From Tubiluchus corallicola (lineage: Eukaryota; Priapulida; Priapulimorpha; Priapulimorphida; Tubiluchidae): 64,000 nt of DNA. The stretch's first letter is position 1. Every line of letters begins with the position of its first letter. The DNA is taken from NCBI GenBank assembly GCA_030141605.1, contig JAQGDQ010002385.1, positions 228,838-292,837 on the forward strand, given 5' to 3'. Shown here one piece after another: positions 44,904-54,475 of the stretch. Under the pieces are notes generated by a model. The model made no database searches and was not told the origin of the DNA. It saw only the letters and a list, made by a program, of their open reading frames with translations. The translations under genes and the position numbers were made by a program.

Positions 44904-45444
44904 TCCCTAAACTATAACTCTCCACAATTGTATATTGCGCCCCGGAGCTCTTCGTATAACTGCGTAACAAAGAAAATTGCCCAACCCTAAAATTCTTTGA
45001 CTTAAATAAATTCTCAGAGCAAATAAATGAACCCAAAACAGAAGCAGGACAAGGGCGCATACGCGCCAATGTCACATGTGGCGTATATCGGCGATTACCC
45101 TGAGAAACGCGAGCGTTCAGCAACACACGCCTAACCTTTCGCTGCAAGCGATTAAGAGGTTCACTCTTCTCTATACCCGCACAAACAGCACGAGCATATC
45201 CCTTGCGCTCTATAACACTCACACCTGAAAGACGCAAAAAAAATGATTCATGAGAAATCGATCCAAGTGCCTTGAAAATAATACTCTCCTCCTGAGGAGC
45301 GACCTCGCCAATAAAGCTTAACGTAACATGCAGATTTTCATATGGAACTTTGCGCATCCCTTTAACAGACGGTAAGCACGCCATCAATCCACCAATAGAA
45401 TCATATAAATCCGAAGGGATCATAATTCCGACAAAAAGACGCAT
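44896..45444 (-). CDS. thpR: RNA 2',3'-cyclic phosphodiesterase (2'-5' RNA ligase family)
   Basis: ThpR opens 2',3'-cyclic phosphates of RNA ends; the family contains two HxTL/F motifs. Both are seen: NLHVTLSFIGE and TPHVTLARMRP. The 182-residue length is normal. It lies 14 nt after the reductase gene and overlaps the helicase by 8 nt in a three-gene minus-strand unit. Confidence 0.9.
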   Translation of the reverse strand: MRLFVGIMIPSDLYDSIGGLMACLPSVKGMRKVPYENLHVTLSFIGEVAPQEESIIFKALGSISHESFFLRLSGVSVIERKGYARAVCAGIEKSEPLNRLQRKVRRVLLNARVSQGNRRYTPHVTLARMRPCPASVLGSFICSENLFKSKNFRVGQFSLLRSYTKSSGAQYTIVESYSLGNG

Positions 45445-45458
45445 TCTTCCCCCTATAG

Positions 45459-46508
45459 TCAGCGATGAGATCCTTCACGCAAAGAAGAGGAATGAACATG
45501 ACGCAACTGCTGATCCGGATTTAACAAGCGCCAGACCGCATGAACAGCATGTGTCGCCTCTGCAAAGCCTGTCAATATCAGCTTTATCTTTCCATCATAA
45601 CTCGCGATATCACCAACAGCGAATACACCCTCTAAATTCGTAGAGCCATCCCGTTGAAGAGTTGGAATCATACTCTTTTCCGTATAGATTCCCCAATTCT
45701 CTATAGACCCTAAGCTTCGCGCTAGGCCAAAAAACGATAACATATGATCCGCCTCTATAACTTCCGTATGATCCCCTCGCATTGTTCGAACAGATACGCC
45801 TGTAAGACGTCCGTTTTCTCCACAAAGACCTTTCAAAAGAACTGGCGTGACAATTCGCAGGCGATCCGTATCCTCAAATTGTTTCAAAAGCTTGACACTC
45901 GCGGGGGATGCCCTGAACTTCGGGCGACGATGAACAAGGGTAACCGATGAGGCAATATCAACTAGCGCCAACGCCCAATCAACAGCGGAATCTCCGCCAC
46001 CAGCAATCACAACACGCTGATCCTTGAAAATCTCCTGCTGCTTGACCGCGTAATGAATATACCCATTCTCCTCATAAGAACTTAATCCTTCCAGCGCAGG
46101 ACGGTTTGGCGCAAATGCGCCTGTTCCAGCCGCTATAATAACTGAGTGCGCACGAACTTTCATACCTAAAGAGGTCGTAACAAGCCAAAAGTCATCCCCA
46201 CATGGCTGCAAACTCTCCGCTGTTTGGCCCATATGAAAAACAGGCTCAAAAGGGCGCCCTTGCGCCAAAAGATTGTCGATTAACGCCGCGGCTTTAATTT
46301 TTGGGTGCCCTGGAATATCATAAATATATTTCTCTGGATATAATGCCGTTAATTGCCCACCAGGCTCTTCAAGCGCGTCAATAATATGGCAACTCATTCC
46401 CAACATTCCGCATTGAAAAGCCGTAAACAAACCAACGGGGCCTGCACCGATCACTAAAACATTGGTCTCATAAGCTTTTTCGCTCTCTGGCAGCATAGGT
46501 AACTCCAA
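45459..46508 (-). CDS. thioredoxin-reductase-like ferredoxin--NADP+ reductase
   Basis: This 349-residue flavoprotein belongs to the YumC-like branch of the thioredoxin-reductase family that transfers electrons between ferredoxin and NADP(H). It has FAD and NAD(P) nucleotide-binding motifs (VIGAGPVGLFTAFQCGMLGM; GGGDSAVDWALALVDIA) but lacks the CxxC disulfide of thioredoxin reductase, fitting FNR. LEGVFAVGDIASYDGKIKLI closes the FAD site. Its product would interchange reduced ferredoxin (from PorGAB) and NADPH. It starts the operon FNR-thpR-helicase and is divergent from tsaE. Confidence 0.85.
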   Translation of the reverse strand: MELPMLPESEKAYETNVLVIGAGPVGLFTAFQCGMLGMSCHIIDALEEPGGQLTALYPEKYIYDIPGHPKIKAAALIDNLLAQGRPFEPVFHMGQTAESLQPCGDDFWLVTTSLGMKVRAHSVIIAAGTGAFAPNRPALEGLSSYEENGYIHYAVKQQEIFKDQRVVIAGGGDSAVDWALALVDIASSVTLVHRRPKFRASPASVKLLKQFEDTDRLRIVTPVLLKGLCGENGRLTGVSVRTMRGDHTEVIEADHMLSFFGLARSLGSIENWGIYTEKSMIPTLQRDGSTNLEGVFAVGDIASYDGKIKLILTGFAEATHAVHAVWRLLNPDQQLRHVHSSSLREGSHR

Positions 46509-46600
46509 ATCATTCTAATAGACAAAACTGTTTATAATTGACAAAAATAAGTTTCAACAAGATTATCATAACTGTCAAGCAAATTATAGGAACGAAAATT

Positions 46601-47032
46601 ATGACCGAATTCCTCGCCGAAAACCAACAGGAAACAGAAGCACTCGCCATTCAGATGGCACAAAATATAGCAATAGGTGATATCATTCTTCTTCAAGGTG
46701 CTCTGGGATCAGGAAAATCGCTCTTTGCTCGCGCCTTTATTCGCGCGCTCACGCATTATAAAGACGATATACCAAGCCCAACATTTACTCTCGTGCAAAC
46801 CTACGACTCACCATTATGCACTCTCTGGCATGTTGATCTCTACCGCATAGAACAAGAAGAGGAAATATGGGAACTCGGACTCCTAGAGGCTTTCCAAAGC
46901 GCAATCTGCCTCATAGAATGGCCCGAAAAAATCATTCCCTTCCTTCCAGAAAACTATTATTCCCTCACTTTTAAAACAGGCAAAACAAAAACGCAAAGAC
47001 TCATCAACGTCGAAAAATATAATGAAGAATAA
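46601..47032 (+). CDS. tsaE: tRNA threonylcarbamoyladenosine biosynthesis ATPase TsaE
   Basis: TsaE is the ATPase that drives turnover of the TsaB-TsaD complex in t6A modification of tRNAs. The chosen start gives 143 residues with P-loop GALGSGKSLFARAF, then SPTFTLVQTYDS, HVDLYRIEQEEEIWELGL and LIEWPEKI. The earlier in-frame start at 46538 would add an unrelated stretch; AGGAA at 46588-46592 is placed for ATG 46601. Neighbouring tsaD or tsaB are not in the window. Confidence 0.92.
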   Translation: MTEFLAENQQETEALAIQMAQNIAIGDIILLQGALGSGKSLFARAFIRALTHYKDDIPSPTFTLVQTYDSPLCTLWHVDLYRIEQEEEIWELGLLEAFQSAICLIEWPEKIIPFLPENYYSLTFKTGKTKTQRLINVEKYNEE

Positions 47033-47067
47033 TATACTCTCTTTTAGGAAAGCCTATAAAAAATCAA

Positions 47068-48171
47068 TTAATAGATAGGGCGATGAAAACGATACATACA
47101 CCAACAGAATACGCCATAAACCATAATAAGAAGACCGTATAATCCCCATCCGGCAAAACGCTCCGCGCCCGCCGCAAACGATAAACCCAGCGTGACCGCG
47201 CGAAGCAAAAGACAAATCCCCCCCGTATAAATAACCGGAAGCACTAAATTCTGACGTGGCGAAAAGCGCATATTCATAAAAATAATAGCGACTAAAAACA
47301 TCCCTAAAGACGCCAATGGCGTCGATATACGACGATGGCCCTCTGAAATATATTTTTTCCATAGTTCCTGCGGAATCCTCTTATTATCCCAGGGCGAAAA
47401 TAAATCAGATAAAGGGGATTCACGACGATGAAGAAGGCGATTTTCATCCTGTGGATCATAGGCAACTTCCGGAAGTGAAATATCAAACGTATATTGATCA
47501 AACGATAAATAAGTAAACTCTCCGTTTTTATGGTTTAAAACCTGACGGCTTCCATTTAACATACTTATCCGAAGAATACCCTGATCGCCTACCGATAAAA
47601 GGCCACTCTTTGCAAAAATTGTCTCCTCTATGTCCGTAGAGCGTGTATCATAAAGCATTAAATTTTTTAAGGACTTATCAGAAGAAACCTCCTCAACATA
47701 AACCGTAACACCGTCAAATAATTCATTAAAAACACCTTCCTGTAGCGCGAGATAACTAAGGCTATAACGTGTTTCCATATTTAAATCTCGAAACGCCTTA
47801 TACGATAAAGGTGTAACCCATAACGTCAAAAAAAAGCATATGCCCGTTATGAAAAAAGATAAAAATAAAATCGGAAAACTTAACTGTAAAGGAGCTATAC
47901 CCGCGGAACGCATCACCGTAATTTCATTCTGACGCAATAGCTGAACCCAAGTAAACAAAAAAACAACGACCGCCGCAAATGACACGGTATCCGCTAAAAA
48001 TGATGGAATACTCAAAACCGTCAGCCATAAAATAACAGCAACAGGAACACCTCGATTCACAACAAGCTCTATAAAACGTAACGATTGTGACATCCAAATA
48101 ACAAGCGTAAAAACAAGTGTCAAGCCAACAATACGCCCCAAAAGCCTCCCGATAATATAACGTTGCAACAT
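47068..48171 (-). CDS. lptF: LptF/LptG-family lipopolysaccharide export permease
   Basis: LptF and LptG are the membrane subunits of the LptB2FG ABC transporter that extracts lipopolysaccharide from the inner membrane. The 367-residue product starts MLQRYIIGRLLGRIVGLTLV, with three N-terminal helices, a periplasmic beta-jellyroll domain and three C-terminal helices. VMRSAGIAPLQLSFPIL is the coupling segment typical of the family. The ATG at 48171 has GGAAAG upstream; a longer start at 48234 adds 21 residues not typical of LptF. LptG is normally next in the operon but is not adjacent here. It is convergent with tsaE. Confidence 0.87.
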   Translation of the reverse strand: MLQRYIIGRLLGRIVGLTLVFTLVIWMSQSLRFIELVVNRGVPVAVILWLTVLSIPSFLADTVSFAAVVVFLFTWVQLLRQNEITVMRSAGIAPLQLSFPILFLSFFITGICFFLTLWVTPLSYKAFRDLNMETRYSLSYLALQEGVFNELFDGVTVYVEEVSSDKSLKNLMLYDTRSTDIEETIFAKSGLLSVGDQGILRISMLNGSRQVLNHKNGEFTYLSFDQYTFDISLPEVAYDPQDENRLLHRRESPLSDLFSPWDNKRIPQELWKKYISEGHRRISTPLASLGMFLVAIIFMNMRFSPRQNLVLPVIYTGGICLLLRAVTLGLSFAAGAERFAGWGLYGLLIMVYGVFCWCMYRFHRPIY

Positions 48172-48496
48172 AATAATCGCTTTCCAATCATGCGACAAAA
48201 ATATAAGTTTCCGTGCCACGAATTCATTAAACAAAGACTATACGGTATATGTCCCTAAAAAACAAGATAACTCCATCTGAAACCCCCTTCCAAAAATCTC
48301 TCTGTTTATGCTCATTCATTTCAAAAGTAGAGGCGTTCATTTCGTGAATAATCCTCTTAAGCTATACGTCCTAAAAAAAATTCAATCGCAAAACGTCTTA
48401 TGAAGCAGCAGTTGAAAAATAAACAGAAATATGCTAGAAGAGAATTCCATCCATTGATATCTTTCATAAAAAAATTTAAGGAGATCATATATTAAT
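48172..48496. other. 325-nt divergent gap between lptF and gltD
   Basis: Should hold promoters for both directions. No box pair with good spacing was found; TTGAAA at 48412-48417 and TATGCT at 48430-48435 are only 12 nt apart. AAGGAG at 48479-48484 is the gltD ribosome site. No RNA gene was recognised. Confidence 0.45.
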
Positions 48497-49906
48497 ATGC
48501 AAGATTTTATTCATACCAAGCGATGCTCTCCTAAAAAAAGCAATGACAGTTATAACAATTTCCACGAAACTTTTCTTCCTTTTTCAAAAGAAAAAACAAC
48601 CCAACAGGCAGGCCGATGCGGAACATGCGCGATTCCCTTTTGCCAATTCGGTTGCCCTCTCGGAAATTTTATTCCAGACTGGCTGCAGCTCACCGCTGAA
48701 AAACATTATAAAAAAGCATGGGAAGTCGCAACAAAAACAAATCCTCTTCCTGAAATATGCGGTCGTATATGCCCTCAAGAAAATTTATGTGAGAAATTTT
48801 GCGTCCTTGAGCAATCCGGTCATGGCGCTGTAACAATTGGCGCGATTGAAAAATTCCTCGGGGATAATGCATTCGAAAACCAATGGGCTCAACCCATTAT
48901 TCCAGAAAAAGAACAAGCAGCTTCTATCGGTATTATCGGTGCTGGGCCCGCTGGTCTCTCCGCTGCTTATGAGCTCCGAAAAAACGGATACCAAATCCAT
49001 ATCTACGATCAGCATGATAAACCTGGCGGACTCCTAACATACGGTATCCCCAGCTTTAAACTCGATAAAACAGTCGTCCAAAAACAAATCAGCCGACTGG
49101 AGAATTCCCATATTCATTTCCATTGCAATAGCCATATTGGAAAAGATATCCCCTTTAGTGAGCTTAGAAAAAAACACGATGCTCTTTTTATCGCAACAGG
49201 GCTCTATAAAAACCAACTGATAAATATTGACGGCGCTCATCTCCATAATGTCGTTCAGGCCTTTGATTACCTTATCGCTTCCAACCGAAAAGGATTCGCC
49301 GAAACTGTCAAAGACTTTGAAAATGGTCTTCTCAACGCGCAAGGAAAACATGTCGTCATTATCGGTGGCGGAGACACCGCTATTGATTGCTGCAATACCG
49401 CGTTACGACAAAACGCGGCTTCCGTAACAAGTGTCGGGCGACGAAACGAAAACGAGGCATCCGCAGCTATGAAAGATCAAAAACTAGCAGAACAAGGCGG
49501 AACACATTTTCATTGGCTCTCCGCGGTAAACAGATTAGAAGGAAAAACAACTGTAGAGCGCGTTCATGCCATCAAAATTAAGCGAGACTATACACCAGAA
49601 GGAAAACCCGTAAGCACCCCTCTTTCTGGAACAGAATTCTCTCTCAAAGCTGATATGGTCATTGAAGCTATGGGCGCCAAACCTGAAAACCTTCCGGAAA
49701 TCTTCCAGGAAACAGCCTTGGAAACAACCGACTCAGGAGCTGTGAAAACACTCAAGGATACAACAGAAACAAGCCTCCCTGGTGTTTTTGCCGGAGGTGA
49801 TATTGTTCGTGGCGCCTCTCTCGCTGTCTATGCTATCCTAGACGGAAAAAAAGCCGCCAGCCATATCGATAATTATCTTCAGAGAAAAACATACGTCACC
49901 CTTTAA
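48497..49906 (+). CDS. gltD: glutamate synthase small subunit (GltD)
   Basis: GltD takes electrons from NADPH and passes them through Fe-S clusters and FAD to the GltB large subunit. The 469-residue product has N-terminal cluster ligands (CGTCAIPFCQFGCPLGNFIP; CGRICPQENLC), the FAD motif (GIIGAGPAGLSAAYELRKNGY, split at GIIGAGPAGLSAAYEL), and the NADPH motif (IIGGGDTAIDCCNTAL). It directly precedes gltB. AAGGAG is 12 nt upstream. Its paralogue at 15534 has an added ferredoxin domain. Confidence 0.94.
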   Translation: MQDFIHTKRCSPKKSNDSYNNFHETFLPFSKEKTTQQAGRCGTCAIPFCQFGCPLGNFIPDWLQLTAEKHYKKAWEVATKTNPLPEICGRICPQENLCEKFCVLEQSGHGAVTIGAIEKFLGDNAFENQWAQPIIPEKEQAASIGIIGAGPAGLSAAYELRKNGYQIHIYDQHDKPGGLLTYGIPSFKLDKTVVQKQISRLENSHIHFHCNSHIGKDIPFSELRKKHDALFIATGLYKNQLINIDGAHLHNVVQAFDYLIASNRKGFAETVKDFENGLLNAQGKHVVIIGGGDTAIDCCNTALRQNAASVTSVGRRNENEASAAMKDQKLAEQGGTHFHWLSAVNRLEGKTTVERVHAIKIKRDYTPEGKPVSTPLSGTEFSLKADMVIEAMGAKPENLPEIFQETALETTDSGAVKTLKDTTETSLPGVFAGGDIVRGASLAVYAILDGKKAASHIDNYLQRKTYVTL

Positions 49907-49965
49907 AAATTATAATATTTATATCTAACGAATACAGGCAATATCAATATAAGGAAAATTCTTCC

Positions 49966-52900
49966 ATGAATAATGACTGGCAGGAAAATGGGCAGAAATT
50001 CGTAGCGCAGTGGAAAAAAAACAGCCAACATCTGGCAGAAAACGGCCTTTATTCCCCTGAACACGAGCATAGCGCCTGTGGTGTTGGTATGATCTCATCT
50101 CTGGATGGGAAATGTAGACGCGACGTTGTCGAAATGGCTATTGAAGCTCTTAAGCGCGTCTGGCATCGCGGTGCTGTCGATGCAGATGGAAAAACAGGCG
50201 ACGGAGCCGGCATCCATTTGCGAATCTCAGAAAATTTCTTCCTCAACCATATCAGACGAACAGGCCATGAGCCTAAAAAAAATAATAAAATAGCTGTCGG
50301 TATGATCTTTCTTCCAAGAACAAACCTCGACGAACAAGAAGAATGCCGTTCTATCATAGAAAGTGAAGTCCTTAACGAAGAGCTTAAGCTCTTTGGATGG
50401 CGGCAAGTTCCCATCAATACAAATATCATCGGTGAAAAAGCAAACACAACTCGGCCCGCCATTGAACAGATCATCATGCATGACCCAAAACAACGGGAAG
50501 AAGAAGAATTTGAGCGCCTTCTCCTTATTATACGGCGCCGAATTGAAAAAAAAATCCTCGCGCAGCATATTAAAAATTTCTATATATGCTCCCTTTCATG
50601 CCGTTCCATTATCTACAAAGGGATGTTTCTCGCTCAACAGCTCGCTGACTTTTACCCTGACTTGCTAGATAAGCGATTTACATCCGACTTTGCTATCTTT
50701 CACCAGCGATACTCAACCAATACCTTCCCAACATGGAATCTCGCGCAACCCTTTCGTATGCTCGCTCATAACGGCGAAATCAATACCCTAACTGGTAACA
50801 TAAACTGGACAAAAGCCCATGAGCCTAAAATGGACTCTCCCCTTTTTAAAACAGCATTGGAAGATATAAAACCCATCATACAACCTGGCGTTTCTGACTC
50901 TGCTGCTTTAGATGCTCTCTTTGAGGTTCTTGTTCGGTCTGGGCGGTCTGCACCTATGGTTAAATCCTTAATGATTCCACAATCTATCGAAAATGATAAT
51001 ACTATCTCCCCTGAGCATAAAGCCTTCATTACATATTGCAACACCGTTCTGGAGCCATGGGATGGGCCTGCCGCAGTCTGCGCGACAGATGGACAGTGGC
51101 TTGTTGCTGGCCTTGATAGAAATGGGCTGAGACCATTACGGTATGCAATCAGCAAAAAAAATATCCTCGCCGTAGGATCCGAAACCGGTATGGTCGATAT
51201 TCACCAACGTGATATTCTCTGTAAAGGGCGCATAGGGCCTGGGCAAAATATCGGCGTCAACCTTAAAAGCGGAAAATTCTATAGTGACAAAGCCCTAAAA
51301 AATAAACTCTCAAAATGCCAAAAATGGGGCGAATGGACACAACGAACAATTTCCCTCGATAGCCTCCTTAAACAAAAGGCGACAAAGCCAACACCTGTTC
51401 TTAAAACAAATGATCATTATAAAAGATGCCAGATAACATGGGGGCAAACACAGGAAATGCTCGATACAATCCTTTCCCCAATGGTCATAACAGGAAACGA
51501 GGCGACTGCTTCCATGGGAGACGATACGCCACTGGCCGTCCTTTCTGAAAATTGGCGTCCTATGCACCATTATTTCCGGCAAAGCTTCAGTCAGGTAACC
51601 AATCCTCCTATCGACTCTCTGCGAGAACGAAATGTCATGACTCTCAGCACACGGCTTGGAAACCTTGGCAATATCCTTGAGGAAAAATCAAACCAATGTG
51701 ACGTTCTGCACCTCACTTCTCCTGTCTTGCTAAACCACGAATATGACGCCATTCTCGGCTATATGAACAAAAATGTCACTATTATCGACTGCACCTTTCC
51801 AAAAAACGAGAAAGAATCCGGCCTTAGAAACGCTCTTGATCATATCAGAACAACAGCAGAGAATGCCGTTAAAAACGGATGCGAACATATCGTCCTGTCC
51901 GACATGAATATCAGCGCCAATAGAATACCCGTTCCCGCCATTCTCGCAACAGGCGCCGTTCATACATGGCTTGTTCATAAAAACCTACGGACCTTTACTT
52001 CTCTCAATGTCCGAAGCGGAGAATGCGCCGATGTACACTATTTTGCTGTCCTTATCGGAACCGGCGCAACAACCGTTAATAGCTGGATGGCAGAAGAGAA
52101 TATCCACCGACTTCATGCCCAAGGATATTACAAAGATCTCCCTCTTGAAACATGCCTTAAAAACTATAAAAGCGCTATCAATAAAGGGCTTCTTAAAATC
52201 ATGTCCAAGCTTGGAATCGGCGTTATCAGCTCATGGCGTGGCGGCTATAATTTTGAAGTCATCGGAATTTCCCGATCGCTTGTGCGTGAATTCTTCCCTG
52301 CTATGCGCTCCAGAATCTCAGGGATGGGGCTTTCTGGGATTGCAAAAACACTCATAGAAGCCCATGATAAAGCCTGGAATATCTCAGCAGCAGATCTCCC
52401 TGTCGGTGACTATTTCCGTTATCGTAAAAATAGCGAGGAGGAGCATGGGCACAGCCCGGAAGCCATCCTGCTCCTTCATGAGGCTGTCAGAACAGCCTCC
52501 TATAAAACATACAGGAAATTTACAAAGAAAATATACCAGCGGAAACCCGTGCAACTTCGTGATCTTATCCAATTTAAAATCGACGATAAGCCTCTAGAAA
52601 ATAAAGATATACAATCCATTACAGACATTCGTAAACATTTTGTCGTGCCCGCAATGTCACATGGAGCTCTCAGCACAGAAGCGCATGAAACAATCGCTAT
52701 TGCCATGAATAGAATCGGCGCTAAATCAAATGCCGGCGAGGGTGGTGAAAATCCCGATCGTTTCTCACCTAAACGAAACGGTGATAACGCCTGCTCCGCG
52801 ATTAAACAAGTCGCCTCGGGGCGTTTTGGCGTCACAGCAGAATATCTTAATAACTGCCGTGAAATACAAATCAAAATGGCACAAGGCGCAAAACCAGGAG

Positions 52901-54456
52901 AAGGCGGGCAACTCATGGGATTTAAAGTCTCTGAGGAAATTGCGAAACTTCGCTATTCAACCCCTGGTATCACCCTGATATCACCGCCACCACACCATGA
53001 TATATATTCTATCGAAGATCTTGCGCAACTTATTTATGACCTAAAACAAATTAACCCAACCGCAAAAATAGGTGTTAAACTTGTCGCGCGAGAAGGAATC
53101 GGAACAATCGCCGCAGGAGTCGCCAAAGCTATGGCCGACATCATTCTTATTTCCGGCGCAGACGGCGGAACAGGCGCAAGTCCACAATCCAGTATCAAAT
53201 ATACAGGAATGCCATGGGAAATCGGTCTTGCTGAAGCTCACCAGGTTCTTACCCTTAATCGCCTTCGACACCGTGTAACGCTTCGAGTTGACGGCGCGCT
53301 GAAAACAGGAAAAGATGTCGCTATCGCCGCTATACTCGGCGCGGAAGAATTTGGATTTGGAACAGCTTCCCTTCTTGCCATGGGGTGTCTTATGGTACGA
53401 CAATGCCACTCAAATGCATGTCCTGTGGGGATATGCACCCAAAGAGAAGAGCTCCGAAAACATTTCAAAGGAAAGCCTGAACATCTTGTCAATTATTTCA
53501 CTTTTATCGCGCAGGAGGTTCAGGAAATTCTCTCAACCGTTGGGGTAACCTCTCTTCAAAAACTTATCGGCCATACAGAGCTACTCGCTCAAATTAGCAA
53601 AGGAAGCGAACGCCTCGATGATCTGGATCTCAATCCCATACTCGCACAAGCAGAGCGAGGAGATTACCCTCAGCATTGCACAATAAAAGGGCGAAATGAA
53701 ATCGCAGACTCCCTGGACGCTCAAATTATAAATGACGCCTACCCAACACTGGAATGGGGGGAGAAAATGCAGCTGACGTACCAAGTGCGAAATACACATC
53801 GTGCCGTCGGAACACGTCTTAGCGCCAGTATTGTAAAGCGCTACACACAAAACACCCTCTCAGACGATCACCTCACCATAACGTTAAAAGGATCCGCAGG
53901 GCAATCTCTCGGCGCATTCGCTGTCAAAGGGCTTACTATAGAAGTCATGGGAGACGCTAATGATTATGTCGGGAAGGGACTCTCCGGCGGAATTATTACA
54001 GTCCGCCCACCTCTTGAATCCACAATCGTCTCAAATGAAAATACAATCATCGGAAATACAATTCTCTACGGCGCGACAAGTGGACAGCTCTATGCCGCGG
54101 GGCAAGCCGGAGAGCGATTCTGCGTCAGAAACTCAGGCGCTATCGCCGTTATAGAAGGATGCGGCTCTAATGGATGCGAGTATATGACAGGTGGAATCGC
54201 TGTCATTCTCGGAGAAATCGGCAGTAACTTTGCCGCTGGCATGACTGGTGGAACAGCCTTTGTATTTGATCCAAACAACCATTTTGAAAATTACGTCAAC
54301 GCCGGATCAGTCCAATGGAAAAAACCTGATACACAAATAAAGACGCTTCAGTCCCTTATCGATAATCATATCAAACGAACAGATTCCAAAATCGCTCGTG
54401 ATATCCTCTCTCTTCCAAACTGGCACCAGAATTTCTGGCAGGTCATCCCTAAATAA
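49966..54456 (+). CDS. gltB: glutamate synthase large subunit (GltB)
   Basis: GltB makes glutamate from 2-oxoglutarate and glutamine. The 1496-residue product has the class II glutaminase domain, whose catalytic Cys (about residue 38, HSACGVGMISS) is exposed by removal of a propeptide. It also has the central and FMN domains and the 3Fe-4S motif (CLMVRQCHSNACPVGICTQ). The C-terminal GXGXG-type domain (GGIITVRPP; GCGSNGCEYMTGGIAVILGE) is complete. AAGGAA precedes the ATG. Order is gltD-gltB, the reverse of the E. coli order. Confidence 0.96.
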   Translation: MNNDWQENGQKFVAQWKKNSQHLAENGLYSPEHEHSACGVGMISSLDGKCRRDVVEMAIEALKRVWHRGAVDADGKTGDGAGIHLRISENFFLNHIRRTGHEPKKNNKIAVGMIFLPRTNLDEQEECRSIIESEVLNEELKLFGWRQVPINTNIIGEKANTTRPAIEQIIMHDPKQREEEEFERLLLIIRRRIEKKILAQHIKNFYICSLSCRSIIYKGMFLAQQLADFYPDLLDKRFTSDFAIFHQRYSTNTFPTWNLAQPFRMLAHNGEINTLTGNINWTKAHEPKMDSPLFKTALEDIKPIIQPGVSDSAALDALFEVLVRSGRSAPMVKSLMIPQSIENDNTISPEHKAFITYCNTVLEPWDGPAAVCATDGQWLVAGLDRNGLRPLRYAISKKNILAVGSETGMVDIHQRDILCKGRIGPGQNIGVNLKSGKFYSDKALKNKLSKCQKWGEWTQRTISLDSLLKQKATKPTPVLKTNDHYKRCQITWGQTQEMLDTILSPMVITGNEATASMGDDTPLAVLSENWRPMHHYFRQSFSQVTNPPIDSLRERNVMTLSTRLGNLGNILEEKSNQCDVLHLTSPVLLNHEYDAILGYMNKNVTIIDCTFPKNEKESGLRNALDHIRTTAENAVKNGCEHIVLSDMNISANRIPVPAILATGAVHTWLVHKNLRTFTSLNVRSGECADVHYFAVLIGTGATTVNSWMAEENIHRLHAQGYYKDLPLETCLKNYKSAINKGLLKIMSKLGIGVISSWRGGYNFEVIGISRSLVREFFPAMRSRISGMGLSGIAKTLIEAHDKAWNISAADLPVGDYFRYRKNSEEEHGHSPEAILLLHEAVRTASYKTYRKFTKKIYQRKPVQLRDLIQFKIDDKPLENKDIQSITDIRKHFVVPAMSHGALSTEAHETIAIAMNRIGAKSNAGEGGENPDRFSPKRNGDNACSAIKQVASGRFGVTAEYLNNCREIQIKMAQGAKPGEGGQLMGFKVSEEIAKLRYSTPGITLISPPPHHDIYSIEDLAQLIYDLKQINPTAKIGVKLVAREGIGTIAAGVAKAMADIILISGADGGTGASPQSSIKYTGMPWEIGLAEAHQVLTLNRLRHRVTLRVDGALKTGKDVAIAAILGAEEFGFGTASLLAMGCLMVRQCHSNACPVGICTQREELRKHFKGKPEHLVNYFTFIAQEVQEILSTVGVTSLQKLIGHTELLAQISKGSERLDDLDLNPILAQAERGDYPQHCTIKGRNEIADSLDAQIINDAYPTLEWGEKMQLTYQVRNTHRAVGTRLSASIVKRYTQNTLSDDHLTITLKGSAGQSLGAFAVKGLTIEVMGDANDYVGKGLSGGIITVRPPLESTIVSNENTIIGNTILYGATSGQLYAAGQAGERFCVRNSGAIAVIEGCGSNGCEYMTGGIAVILGEIGSNFAAGMTGGTAFVFDPNNHFENYVNAGSVQWKKPDTQIKTLQSLIDNHIKRTDSKIARDILSLPNWHQNFWQVIPK

Positions 54457-54475
54457 ACCTTATAAATAAATATAT

